Origin: a virus
DNA length: 20,607 nt
Strand: one strand, 5' to 3'
Virus record (IMG/VR): IMGVR_UViG_3300044630_003720
Span: 1-20,607 of that record
The notes under the pieces are model-generated. The model did not search any database. It was not told the origin of the DNA and saw only the letters and a list, made by a program, of their open reading frames with translations. How positions within the stretch are numbered: the first letter of the stretch is position 1; each line of letters opens with the position of its first letter. Of this stretch, positions 7,266 through 15,641 are shown piece by piece. The translations under genes and the position numbers were made by a program.

Positions 7266-7278
7266 GATTTCTTTTCTA

Positions 7279-7287
7279 TATAAATAT
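7279..7287 (-). promoter_or_regulatory. ATATTTATA promoter-like box for the OmpA-like gene
   Basis: The minus strand reads ATATTTATATAGAAAAGAAA, then TC and the ATG at 7265, with 13 bases between box and start. It lies directly after the sheath gene's terminator. Confidence 0.55.
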
Positions 7288-7298
7288 TCATATAAAAC

Positions 7299-7322
7299 AA
7301 AAAAGCTCCCGTTTGGGAGCCT
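7299..7322 (-). terminator. Rho-independent terminator after the sheath gene
   Basis: On the minus strand GGCTCCC-AAAC-GGGAGC is followed by six T residues. The 6-bp G/C-rich core, 4-base loop and T run are classical. It follows the sheath stop at 7344 and precedes the next gene's promoter box. Confidence 0.85.
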
Positions 7323-7343
7323 TTATGTTTATTTTTAAATAGA

Positions 7344-10193
7344 TTAGATGTTATTGAATGAAGCACCAGTGTTCATGATAACAAACTCAATTTGGATGAA
7401 TTCAAGACTTCTTGTTGGTTTTAAGAAGATTTGACCAGTCAATTGATTTCTGTCGATGTCTTCTGGGCTGCTTGAAAGAACAACACGGAAATCAGTCAAA
7501 CCTCTTTCAGTTCTGATGTTATCCAAGATTGGATTAACCAGTGCCAAGAATTGATTTCTAACAACTGAATCGTTTTGTTCGAACAACAATCTGATAGATA
7601 CAGCAGAGATAAGTTTTCTAGCTTGTAACAACAATCTTCTAACGTTGATTCTGTTAAGAGCTGTTTCTTTAACTTGAAGAGTTTTATTACCCCAGATTTT
7701 GATACCATCAGATGTAAAGGTAGCGATTGGGTTAATTCTATTTTCATAAAGAGTATCTCTTTCTGCATGTGTAAGTTTTTTACGAGCTTGGATAGCGTCA
7801 ACATCACCACGTTGGATACCAGCAACCGCAAACCATGGGAATGCGATATTGTCAGTCAATGCAATGTTACGTACTACATCTCTAGTTGGTGGAACAAAAA
7901 CCAATACATTGTTTTCAGCGTCATTGATTTGAACCCATGGCCAATAAGTACATGTATAGTTGCTATCAAATTGGTCAGTCAAGTAATCAGCTGCTTCTTG
8001 TGCGGTAAGTATTTCACCATTATAATAATCTGGTGTGGTTACGATATACAATGAGTCAGCCCTTTCTTGTTCAACCATTTCAATTGAAGCTTCAACTAAA
8101 TTAGTGTTGTCTATTGTGTCAATCCCTGGAGTTGCAAACACGTTTATGTTTACTGCTTCTGGGTTTCTAAATGTCCAGATTGCTTCTAAGTATGCGTAGT
8201 AATCAGAGTTGATACCTAAGTCACCATTGGTAAGAGTTTTGTTTTTGAACGCACCACTAGTTAAACCAGCTTGACCCCTAGTTCCATTGATAATGAAACT
8301 GTCAATGTTGCTTCTTCTTGTTCTATAAACATCCCAACCATCAAAACCACCGTAAGGTACAAATGTAAATTTACGAGCATAAAGTTTTTCGTAGTCAGTA
8401 CCATTCAAACCAGCATCTGTTCTAAATTGAGCATTACCTGTATCAAACAAGAATATTGGGCTGTAAGTACCACCACTAGTATTAATTGTAATAAAAACGT
8501 TGTCAATTGTAACACCAGTAGCGTCAACGTCCATGTGGAAACCTTTGGTCATACCAGTCCACACATCTGGATTAGTTGTTGTAGGTTCACCTTTGTAATC
8601 AAAGAAATCGGAATCAATACCTACTGTTTCAGAAAGACCTAAATAATATTTACGTTTGTTTTCAAAAGTACCATAAGTTTTTTTGTACATAACTGTTGGG
8701 TCAAGCACACTTGAATTGCTATTGGTTTGGTAATTACGAATTGGGAAACCAACGAAACCAGATGGGAATGCATCACTAGTATCTGAAGTATCATCCATTT
8801 CAATCAACACGTATGAAGATTTAGAAACGTAAACACCATCAGTAGTACCAATTTTTCTACCAACATAATTAGCTGAAGTTGGGTCCATTGTACAACGAGT
8901 GTAAGCTTCCAATACTACTGGAGATGCATCAGTATCGTAGAAACTTCTAATATGGATATCAAATTCTTTAGAATCTGGTTTGATATTCATAATAGAAATC
9001 TTGAATTGTTCATTTGCAGCATTACCATCAGAAATAGTAATGAATCTAAACAATCTTAATACTTTATTACCACGCAATTCTGATACAACATAAGGAGTTA
9101 TAGCTGATTTAAACTCTTGTAAATAATCAGAGAAAGTTTCATTGTAATTTATTGGTGATTGTTTGATACCTTTGATTTTACCATCAGCATTTAAACTTCT
9201 AAATAAGTTGTCATATAATTCCTCTACAAACAAAGCAGTTTGACCATCTTGCGCACCTCTACCCAATACTTTAGGCAAGTAGTTTCTTTGTGTTCTATCC
9301 ATGGAAACGTTGTAATCAAATAATCCTTGAAGAGTTGATTTACCACTCAAAGAGAATGTACCTAACGGGTCATTGGTTGCAGCTGAAAACGCTGGGTTGA
9401 ATATAATACCAGTTGAACCTGTAACTTCAAATGCTGGTAATTGAGTCGACACATCAACTACACCCCTAGAACGCAATAACGCTACTAGTTTATTTTCAAC
9501 ATCACTATATGATGAACCAGAATAATAAACAGTCACACCAGTTGTTGTACCAGTAATTGATGTTGTCATACCAACACCTGTATAACTTGTTGCATTAACA
9601 TATAAATTGAAAGATGCACCTGTAAAACTAGAACCTATCTTGATAAATGAAGCACCAATACTTGTACTAGAACCAGTTGAAGCTGTTCCTAAATAAGATA
9701 ACGCATCTGTTAAGTTTCCAGCGTTAATCAAAGATTGAACCAATGAATCAGAAGATACAAGATTTGTAACTGTACCAGCAGATGTAGCTGAGAAGCTAAT
9801 CAATGGTGAATATGATGCACCACCACCAGTTGTGCCACTAGTTGCGGTATTTAATGCCGAATCGAGAGTAATACCCCATGCCAAACCAGCATCGTAACCA
9901 GAAAAACCCAATACTCTAGTTACGAATAATTGGTTTGATTGAGAAAGATATGATTTTGCTATGTAAGGTAATTCATATTGTGGAAACCCAGTATCTTTTA
10001 CTTTAGTAGCGTTTAAACCACCGAAGAAAGATTGGAATTCACCATAATTGCTAATAAAAATTGGTTGGAAAGCTGGGCCAATTGTGGTTTCACCTACCAA
10101 TCCAAGGGTCGTTACACCTACTTGTCGTGTAACAAATGTTAAGTCTTTTTCTGAGGTATAAACTCCTGGACTAACGAATACTTGTGTTGCCAT
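7344..10193 (-). CDS. Contractile tail sheath protein (T4 gp18-like), enlarged
   Basis: The product is 949 residues, against about 659 for T4 gp18. The N-terminus VFVSPGVYTSEKD is the usual sheath opening (SPGVY..E.D), followed by VGVTTLGLVGETTIGPAFQP. The C-terminal part has the sheath core: NRINPIATFTSDGIKIWGNK, VRRLLLQARKLI, an NDSVVRNQFLALVNPILDNI helix and a final strand SLEFIQIEFVIMNTGASF. Sheath subunits surround the tube and contract at infection. The extra length lies mainly in a Ser/Thr/Gly-rich region at about residues 105-290 and in middle domains to about 650, presumably on the outer surface. Its likely promoter box lies about 45 bases upstream, and a strong terminator follows. 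Lack of the tube gene immediately downstream is unusual for a T4-type cluster. Confidence 0.92.
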   Translation of the reverse strand: MATQVFVSPGVYTSEKDLTFVTRQVGVTTLGLVGETTIGPAFQPIFISNYGEFQSFFGGLNATKVKDTGFPQYELPYIAKSYLSQSNQLFVTRVLGFSGYDAGLAWGITLDSALNTATSGTTGGGASYSPLISFSATSAGTVTNLVSSDSLVQSLINAGNLTDALSYLGTASTGSSTSIGASFIKIGSSFTGASFNLYVNATSYTGVGMTTSITGTTTGVTVYYSGSSYSDVENKLVALLRSRGVVDVSTQLPAFEVTGSTGIIFNPAFSAATNDPLGTFSLSGKSTLQGLFDYNVSMDRTQRNYLPKVLGRGAQDGQTALFVEELYDNLFRSLNADGKIKGIKQSPINYNETFSDYLQEFKSAITPYVVSELRGNKVLRLFRFITISDGNAANEQFKISIMNIKPDSKEFDIHIRSFYDTDASPVVLEAYTRCTMDPTSANYVGRKIGTTDGVYVSKSSYVLIEMDDTSDTSDAFPSGFVGFPIRNYQTNSNSSVLDPTVMYKKTYGTFENKRKYYLGLSETVGIDSDFFDYKGEPTTTNPDVWTGMTKGFHMDVDATGVTIDNVFITINTSGGTYSPIFLFDTGNAQFRTDAGLNGTDYEKLYARKFTFVPYGGFDGWDVYRTRRSNIDSFIINGTRGQAGLTSGAFKNKTLTNGDLGINSDYYAYLEAIWTFRNPEAVNINVFATPGIDTIDNTNLVEASIEMVEQERADSLYIVTTPDYYNGEILTAQEAADYLTDQFDSNYTCTYWPWVQINDAENNVLVFVPPTRDVVRNIALTDNIAFPWFAVAGIQRGDVDAIQARKKLTHAERDTLYENRINPIATFTSDGIKIWGNKTLQVKETALNRINVRRLLLQARKLISAVSIRLLFEQNDSVVRNQFLALVNPILDNIRTERGLTDFRVVLSSSPEDIDRNQLTGQIFLKPTRSLEFIQIEFVIMNTGASFNNI

Positions 10194-10239
10194 ATTGTTT
10201 TTGTTTTTGGTTTATTATTTACTTTATCGTTTTGTTTAT

Positions 10240-10248
10240 TATAAATAT
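10240..10248 (-). promoter_or_regulatory. ATATTTATA promoter-like box for the sheath gene
   Basis: The minus strand reads CCTAATATTTATAATAAAC in the sense direction of the sheath gene. The distance to the ATG at 10193 is about 46 bases, and the leader is A-rich. Confidence 0.5.
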
Positions 10249-10295
10249 TAGGTTTTATTCAAAAGTAGTGCCCATCAAAAAGATATATTTAATTT

Positions 10296-10327
10296 AGTAT
10301 GTTTTTTTTCATACTTTTATCATACTT
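10296..10327. promoter_or_regulatory. CATACT repeats upstream of the ribbon-helix-helix gene, candidate operator
   Basis: AGTATG (10296-10301) and CATACT (10310-10315) form an inverted repeat around eight T residues. A second CATACTT starts at 10321, 11 bp after the first. Ribbon-helix-helix proteins often bind short repeated half-sites near their own promoter; a role as operator is inferred from position only. Confidence 0.35.
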
Positions 10328-10342
10328 ATTATAAAAGACACT

Positions 10343-10495
10343 ATGAAAAGGGATAAGAATATAAAAATAACCACAAAAACACATGAAATACTTAAAAAGT
10401 ATTGTGAACAAAATGGTTTAAAGATGTTTTCTTTTGTCGAAAAATTGATTCGCGATATGTGTATATCTAAGAAAGATATATATGGTGAAAATTAA
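10343..10495 (+). CDS. Small ribbon-helix-helix (Arc/MetJ-type) DNA-binding protein
   Basis: A 50-residue protein starts at ATG 10343 and ends with TAA 10493-10495. It begins MKRDKNIKITTKTHEILKKY. The pattern is a basic N-terminus, a short strand (IKITT), helix A (THEILKKYCEQNG), a turn, and helix B (MFSFVEKLIRDMC), which is the size and order of the ribbon-helix-helix fold. Such proteins dimerise and place the paired strand in the DNA major groove, mostly as repressors. The ATG is preceded by ATAAAAGACACT, close to the AAAAAGAC leader of several structural genes. It is the only gene on this strand in the stretch between the sheath and fibre genes. It may control nearby phage transcription; the target is unknown. 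Confidence 0.65.
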   Translation: MKRDKNIKITTKTHEILKKYCEQNGLKMFSFVEKLIRDMCISKKDIYGEN

Positions 10496-10584
10496 TTAAC
10501 ACCAGAAAAAATAATTTCTTCAAAATCTATTTTATTTAAAATAGATAGGTATTTATTTTTGTAAATTTTTATATAGTACGACAT
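10492..10584 (-). CDS. Possible 30-residue ORF, unrecognised
   Basis: A short minus-strand frame from ATG 10584 encodes MSYYIKIYKNKYLSILNKID and ten more residues, then stops with TAA overlapping the stop of the convergent ribbon-helix-helix gene. The frame stays open for about 22 codons upstream of the ATG, without another usual start, and those codons also read as plausible protein, so it may be the tail of a decayed gene. No homology is recognised. It is short enough to occur by chance in AT-rich DNA. Confidence 0.2.
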   Translation of the reverse strand: MSYYIKIYKNKYLSILNKIDFEEIIFSGVN

Positions 10585-10666
10585 TTTAAAATTTAAAACT
10601 TCTAAATTAGAAGCTTTGCTATTTACAACGTTAGATGTTGTTTTTGGCTAACAAGAAAACCTTCTT

Positions 10667-10870
10667 TTAAATTTCTTTAAGAGCGTTATCTATATCTTCA
10701 ATAGTATTAGCAAGTACTCCATTGATTTCGGTATCACCAGGCACTAAAGCAATAGTCATATTTTCAGTATTAATGTGTACAAATTCTTCATTTATTATTT
10801 CATATGATACGATTTGATAATCATTTTCTCTATATGTTAAGATGTTCTTGTTTATTGATATTTTTTCCAT
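10667..10870 (-). CDS. Small acidic protein of unknown function, 67 aa
   Basis: I do not recognise the family. The 67-residue product starts MEKISINKNILTYRENDYQI, has alternating hydrophobic and polar residues consistent with a small beta sheet (SYEIINEEFVHI, MTIALVPGD), and ends in an amphipathic helix (TIEDIDNALKEI). It is acidic and has no Cys, signal peptide or membrane segment. Its ATG lies 6 bases after the fibre gene's stop on the same strand, so it is probably translated from the fibre transcript. A gene directly after a tail fibre may encode a fibre chaperone or attachment protein, but nothing in the sequence proves that. Confidence 0.6.
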   Translation of the reverse strand: MEKISINKNILTYRENDYQIVSYEIINEEFVHINTENMTIALVPGDTEINGVLANTIEDIDNALKEI

Positions 10871-10876
10871 TTTATA

Positions 10877-13800
10877 TTATTTATAGAATTGAAATAACTT
10901 TGTTGTTGAGGTATCTGCTCCTGCATTAGTTTTATGCACAATAATCCATTGTGCAACAGTCCAATTAATATTTAATACACTTATTGCTGCTATAGAAGCT
11001 ACCACATCCGTTAATGTGCTAGTAGTAGTAACACATATGTTGGTAATTGTAGCAGATTCTACTCCAAAAGTTCTTATGATTCTAGTGTATAAAGCTGTGT
11101 TTAGAGATTGATAAGTAGCAAGTAATTGTGCTCCACTTATTGAATTTGATGTATTAACGTAGATTCTAGTTGTACAGATTCCTGCTGTACCAGTTTTAGC
11201 TCCTGTTTCTGTAAATGTAGGAGTATCGCCTACTACAATAGTTCCTGCTGGTATTTGATAAGAATAACTTATCCCACTTCCTACTCCAGTTATGGTACTA
11301 AATCCAGACGTGGCTTTATTGATATATGTATTACCTGTTACAAACCCACTTACACTAAATGTACCACCTGTATTATTTGTAAATGTTGCATTACCATTAG
11401 AATAAGTACCACCCGTAACTCTAATATCGGTAGGTAAGTTTAAATATGTGGTGGCAGATAGGGTATTAGCCCTTAAACCAGTTGGGTTTATCACAACACT
11501 AGGTGTTGTTATGGTTGTAGCAGATATAGTGTTTGCTGTTAATCCATTGGTGAAAGATGTTGGACCAGTTACTGTACCACCAGTAAACGTCCCACCACCA
11601 CTAGTTGTTCCAGCAACTACATAACCATTGGCATCAATACCTAAATTATTTACACTAGTACCACCACTTAGATATTTGATGTTAAAATAAGGTACATAAA
11701 CTGTGTTATCTGTTGTTCCTGTTATAGTTGTACCAAATACTACTGTACCGTTACCTAGAGCTTGACTATTATTACCGTGTACAAATGATGTGTTACCACT
11801 AGCCACTGATTGTGAACCACCAGCATGACTTGCTGTACCAAAAGCTATTGTACTGTTTCCTTCAGCATGACTTGCTGTACCTATAGCTGTTGTCGAAGCA
11901 CCTTCAGCGTGTGAATAATCACCACTAGCTGTTGTACCTTTACCTTCAGCATGACTTGCTTCACCACTAGCTGTTGTACTTCCACCTTCAGCATGACTTG
12001 CTAGACCACTAGCTGTTGTCGAAGCACCTTCAGCGTGTGAATAATTACCACTAGCTGTTGTACTGTTTCCTTCAGCATGACTTGCTTCACCACTAGCTAT
12101 TGTTCTTCCACCTTCAGCATGACTTCCATCACCACTAGCTGTTGTCGAAGCACCTTCAGCGTGTGAATAAGCACCACTTGCAGTTGTGTTACTACCCTCG
12201 GCATGTGCTGAAACAATGTTTGATTCATTTTTTGTTAAATTAATAACATATTGTGGGTTGCTTGTATATGCATCTAAACTAGGACTAAACTCAATTAATG
12301 TTTCATCTGGGCCAACCATATAATTAACTGTATCAACTGTATACCAAGTTATTTCTCTAGTTAAACCATAACTCAAACTTTCACCAGCTGAATCAATCAA
12401 TCCAATAACATCACCAACTGAAAATTCAGTTGTATAATCATTAGTTAATGTTATTTGATTAGCAACGTAAGTTAATATAGGATAAATTGGTGAACCAGCT
12501 TTATTGTTATAACCTTCAACGTGTGTTCCAATACCTATTGCTAAATTATTGGTACCTTCAGCGTGACTGTAATGGCTATAAGCTACGGTATTTCCACCTT
12601 CAACGTGTGATGCGATACCATTAGCAATATGATTACTAGTAGGGCTCATTTTTTCACCTTCAGCATGACTTGCTAGACCACTAGCTGTTGTAACATACCC
12701 TTCAGCATGACTTGCTTGACCACTAGCTGTTGTCTGATACCCTTCAGCATGACTTGCTTGACCACTAGCTGTTGTCTGATACCCTTCAGCATGACTTACT
12801 TCACCACTAGCTGTTGTTCTTTCACCTTCAGCATGACTATAATTAACACTAGCAAGTGTGTTGAAACCTTCAGCATGACTTGCTTGACCACTAGCTGTTG
12901 TACTGTTTCCTTCAGCATGACTTGCTAGACCACTAGCTGTTGTAGCATAACCTTCAGCATGACTTGCTTCACCACTAGCTGTTGATTGTTGACCTTCAGC
13001 ATGTGATGAAACACCACTAGCTGTTGTAGCATAACCTTCGGCCAATGAATAATCACCAGTAGCGTCTATACTACTATTATTCTTGGCTTTTATTGTATAT
13101 GAGCCAGTTGAACCAGATTCCCAATAAGGTGTGTTTAAATAAGTGGTAGCACTTACTGTGGTAGCTGTTAAACCATTTGTAAATATAGTATTACCAGATA
13201 CAGTGCCGCCCGTAAACGGTATTGTTAAACCAGTTACAGTAAACGTACCACCTGTATTATTGGTAAATGTAGCAGTGCCATTGTTATAGGTACCACCAGT
13301 AACTCTAACATCTATAGGTAAACCTAAATAAGTTGTTGCTGATAATGAACCATTAACGGTTAAACCAGTTACAGAGTTTATGGTTGCTGAAAAAGATTCT
13401 CCATTGGTAGAATCAATTTTAAATGTGTTAGCATTGTCATATGTAAACGCACTTATGGTTGTGTCAGTATAACCAGTCAAAAAACCAGTCACACTAAACG
13501 TACCACCTGTATTGTTTACAAACGTAGCAACACCTGTAACAGGGTTATAAGTACCACCAGTTATAGTAATATCAGAAGCCAACGTTGATAAACTTTGTGT
13601 ATAACTAGTTCCATCGTTTTGGTTGATTGTTATATTGTAATTTCCATTGTTAAAAGTAAATCCAGTTACATGTATATCCAAAGGTAAATTATAATAAGTT
13701 GTAGCTGATACTGTATTAGCAGTTAAACCATTTGTAAACACAGTGCTACCAGATACCGTACCTCCTGTAAATGAAGTAGCTGTATTAGTACTAAAACCAG

Positions 13801-14557
13801 TTACACTAAAAGTACCGCCTGTGTTGTTGGTAAAGATAGCTGTTCCACTTGAATAAGTACCGCCAGTTACATATGTATCCTGTGTTACAAGACCTGTTAA
13901 ATTAGAACCATCACCATAAAATGTACTTGCTGATACAGTAGTTGCTGAAATAGTGTTTGCGTATATTGAATTTGCGTTAAGAACACCATTTATGGTTAAC
14001 CCAGTAAACGTGTTTATAAACGTATTTAAGTTAACACCATCATTACGACCAATAATCAATTGGTTACTTGAAAAAGTAACACCAGTAACATACGTGTCAG
14101 CTGAAAAATTACTTAAATTAAGCGTATAAGCTGACAAGACATCATTTCTATTAAAATAAACGGTGTTACCTATAAGGGTAGCACCAGTTGTATAGTAATC
14201 TGTAAAGCCAGTAACAACAACTGTAGAGTTATTTTGTTTGTAAAGTGTAAGTGTATCGGTAGTATTGTTAAAAGTACCGCCAGTAATATTTTTTAAATTG
14301 ATAATATCTATCAAATTTGTGCCACCACTATAATATGTTGAAGCGTTGATTGTGTTAGCTGTTAAATCATTGCTGGTGTATAAGTTACCATCAAACGTAA
14401 TAACACCATTATCTAAAAATATCTGAGTATCACCACTACAAGACAAAATGTTGTTTGTATACAATGCGGTACAAGCACTTAATATTGGGATGTTATTATC
14501 TAACGGCTCAACTACAAATGTTTGATTTATATCGTATCCTGTTCCTACATGACTCAT
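10877..14557 (-). CDS. Long tail fibre / adhesin with YadA-head-like and VTGGT repeats
   Basis: The product is 1226 residues. The first 500 or so are rich in Thr/Asn/Gly/Ser and contain several copies of a module of about 26 residues, VTGGTY..GTATFTNNTGGT followed by FSVTGF, with ANTISATTYY spacers; one further copy lies after the repeat region. Two blocks of a 14-residue repeat follow, core SHAEG..TTASG, about 13 and 12 units, resembling the YadA head repeat that forms a trimeric left-handed beta roll. A non-repeated insert of about 100 residues separates them. The last 130 or so residues are unique and probably form the receptor-binding tip; I see no S74 peptidase or chaperone signature. 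The product likely trimerises and binds the host surface. Its start overlaps the stop of the gp15-like gene by four bases (ATGA), so translation is coupled. Confidence 0.8.
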   Translation of the reverse strand: MSHVGTGYDINQTFVVEPLDNNIPILSACTALYTNNILSCSGDTQIFLDNGVITFDGNLYTSNDLTANTINASTYYSGGTNLIDIINLKNITGGTFNNTTDTLTLYKQNNSTVVVTGFTDYYTTGATLIGNTVYFNRNDVLSAYTLNLSNFSADTYVTGVTFSSNQLIIGRNDGVNLNTFINTFTGLTINGVLNANSIYANTISATTVSASTFYGDGSNLTGLVTQDTYVTGGTYSSGTAIFTNNTGGTFSVTGFSTNTATSFTGGTVSGSTVFTNGLTANTVSATTYYNLPLDIHVTGFTFNNGNYNITINQNDGTSYTQSLSTLASDITITGGTYNPVTGVATFVNNTGGTFSVTGFLTGYTDTTISAFTYDNANTFKIDSTNGESFSATINSVTGLTVNGSLSATTYLGLPIDVRVTGGTYNNGTATFTNNTGGTFTVTGLTIPFTGGTVSGNTIFTNGLTATTVSATTYLNTPYWESGSTGSYTIKAKNNSSIDATGDYSLAEGYATTASGVSSHAEGQQSTASGEASHAEGYATTASGLASHAEGNSTTASGQASHAEGFNTLASVNYSHAEGERTTASGEVSHAEGYQTTASGQASHAEGYQTTASGQASHAEGYVTTASGLASHAEGEKMSPTSNHIANGIASHVEGGNTVAYSHYSHAEGTNNLAIGIGTHVEGYNNKAGSPIYPILTYVANQITLTNDYTTEFSVGDVIGLIDSAGESLSYGLTREITWYTVDTVNYMVGPDETLIEFSPSLDAYTSNPQYVINLTKNESNIVSAHAEGSNTTASGAYSHAEGASTTASGDGSHAEGGRTIASGEASHAEGNSTTASGNYSHAEGASTTASGLASHAEGGSTTASGEASHAEGKGTTASGDYSHAEGASTTAIGTASHAEGNSTIAFGTASHAGGSQSVASGNTSFVHGNNSQALGNGTVVFGTTITGTTDNTVYVPYFNIKYLSGGTSVNNLGIDANGYVVAGTTSGGGTFTGGTVTGPTSFTNGLTANTISATTITTPSVVINPTGLRANTLSATTYLNLPTDIRVTGGTYSNGNATFTNNTGGTFSVSGFVTGNTYINKATSGFSTITGVGSGISYSYQIPAGTIVVGDTPTFTETGAKTGTAGICTTRIYVNTSNSISGAQLLATYQSLNTALYTRIIRTFGVESATITNICVTTTSTLTDVVASIAAISVLNINWTVAQWIIVHKTNAGADTSTTKLFQFYK
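11731..12210 (-). repeat. 42-bp tandem repeats, block 2 (SHAEG units)
   Basis: About 12 in-frame units of 14 codons encode (A/Y)SHAEG..TTASG. The DNA copies are very alike, with phrases such as CTTCAGCATGACTTGCT recurring, so unit number could change by recombination. The last units (SFVHGNNSQALG) are degenerate and cap the block. Confidence 0.85.
12493..13075 (-). repeat. 42-bp tandem repeats, block 1 (SHAEG units)
   Basis: About 13 units of the same 14-codon repeat, separated from block 2 by a unique stretch of about 285 bp. Two units, YQTTASGQASHAEG, are identical in protein and nearly so in DNA. One unit is lengthened (EKMSPTSNHIANG), and two near the insert carry SHVEG or THVEG. Confidence 0.85.
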
Positions 14558-15615
14558 GATGTTGTATTTCCAATTAATGTAAAACCCCCAAGTGTTAGGA
14601 AGCCTTTATATACCCTTACCTTTACCACATCATTTGCAAATAAAATTAAAGATGTTGATAAAACAGTTCCGTCAAAAACAACTGAATCGTTAACTGTGAT
14701 AATTATCCTAGTTAAATTTTCTATGTTTGTTAATTCAGTAAATGAAACATCATATAGAGCCGTGAAGGTAAATTGATTATCTGCTTTGGGTTTAAAAACA
14801 AAATTATAAACAACTTGATTACCCCTTTTAATAGGTTCAAAGATAACATCATTGTAAATCCTTCTCTCATCTACTTCAAGAGTAGCAATGGCTCTATTGA
14901 TTGTCGGTACTATTTCATAATCTTCTTCATCCAATATGTAACCCAATAATTTCATTTCAAACATTTGAACATAAAATCTTCTACTTTCAAAATTATCAAT
15001 ATTGCTTTCATCACCTATGCTCTCCAAGTGCAAGGGCATCGGATGACCATTTACGTTGATATAACATTGTCTAGATTGAAAAGCTCTTTGAACAACTCTA
15101 TTGAACTTGTTTAGGTCTTTCATTCTATTTGTAAATAATCTAACTTCATAAGTTATATCTACTGGTGTTGGTTGTGGAACCTTATAAAGGTCAATACCAT
15201 GTCTAACACCATCCCACGTAGGAACTTTCATGTACGTGTAAGTCCTTCCACCTGGAATGTTCCACAATCCAGCTTGATTTTGACCCTGTTGAATATCTGG
15301 TCTTCTTACTACGGTAACAAATGGCATCTCGATATTTTTATATTCATCAGAAAATTGCCATGTTTTGGTAAATTCAGTCCATCTTTGAATTGTCAAAAAA
15401 ACAACTGGAACCTTTTTACCATCAGCAGTTACAGACAAACCCTTGTCCGAACTTAAAAACTCAATTAAAGTTTGGTCCATATCTTCTTCCAACACACCTC
15501 TAGGCAAAAATGTACCCTTATCGGCTATACCATCAAGAATTTCCTGTCTCCTTTCTGGTCCAATTTTACCACTAACGATGTTAATGTCTGTCTTATATCC
15601 TTTTGGCATTGCCAT
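14554..15615 (-). CDS. Tail completion / sheath stabiliser protein, probably gp15-like
   Basis: The product is 353 residues, against about 272 for T4 gp15. The central part resembles gp15: VDITYEVRLFTNRMKDLNKF, then VVQRAFQSRQCYINVNGHPM, a long acidic turn (SIGDESNIDNFESRRFYVQM), and KLLGYILDEEDYEIV. In gp15 the matching order is an YELSIFT strand-helix, a surface hairpin and a final RR..W/Y strand before a Pro-rich end. gp15 caps the tail tube and sheath and joins them to the neck. After about residue 260 there is an extra beta-rich domain. The sequence begins MAMPKGYK; ATG 15609 is an alternative to ATG 15615 because the promoter box ends only four bases before 15615. It lies after the gp14-like gene, as in T4, and overlaps the fibre gene by four bases. 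Assignment is by motif memory. Confidence 0.6.
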   Translation of the reverse strand: MAMPKGYKTDINIVSGKIGPERRQEILDGIADKGTFLPRGVLEEDMDQTLIEFLSSDKGLSVTADGKKVPVVFLTIQRWTEFTKTWQFSDEYKNIEMPFVTVVRRPDIQQGQNQAGLWNIPGGRTYTYMKVPTWDGVRHGIDLYKVPQPTPVDITYEVRLFTNRMKDLNKFNRVVQRAFQSRQCYINVNGHPMPLHLESIGDESNIDNFESRRFYVQMFEMKLLGYILDEEDYEIVPTINRAIATLEVDERRIYNDVIFEPIKRGNQVVYNFVFKPKADNQFTFTALYDVSFTELTNIENLTRIIITVNDSVVFDGTVLSTSLILFANDVVKVRVYKGFLTLGGFTLIGNTTS

Positions 15616-15619
15616 ATCT

Positions 15620-15628
15620 TATAAATAT
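15620..15628 (-). promoter_or_regulatory. ATATTTATA promoter-like box for the gp15-like gene
   Basis: The minus strand reads AAAAGACTAATATTTATAAG, then AT and ATG 15615. The box is only four bases from the first ATG and ten from the second (15609). If the start of transcription is several bases downstream, the second ATG would be the real start. Confidence 0.5.
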
Positions 15629-15641
15629 TAGTCTTTTGTTA

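Noticed and set aside
12707-12928. Cys/Thr-rich open frame on the plus strand
   Set aside because: It is the antisense reading of the 42-bp fibre repeats; its repeated residues follow from the repeat, and the real gene is on the minus strand.
11731-13075. Regularly spaced repeats that could suggest a CRISPR array
   Set aside because: The repeats are in-frame 14-codon units within one long open frame, with no spacers of constant length and variation mostly at defined codon positions; they encode a YadA-like beta roll.
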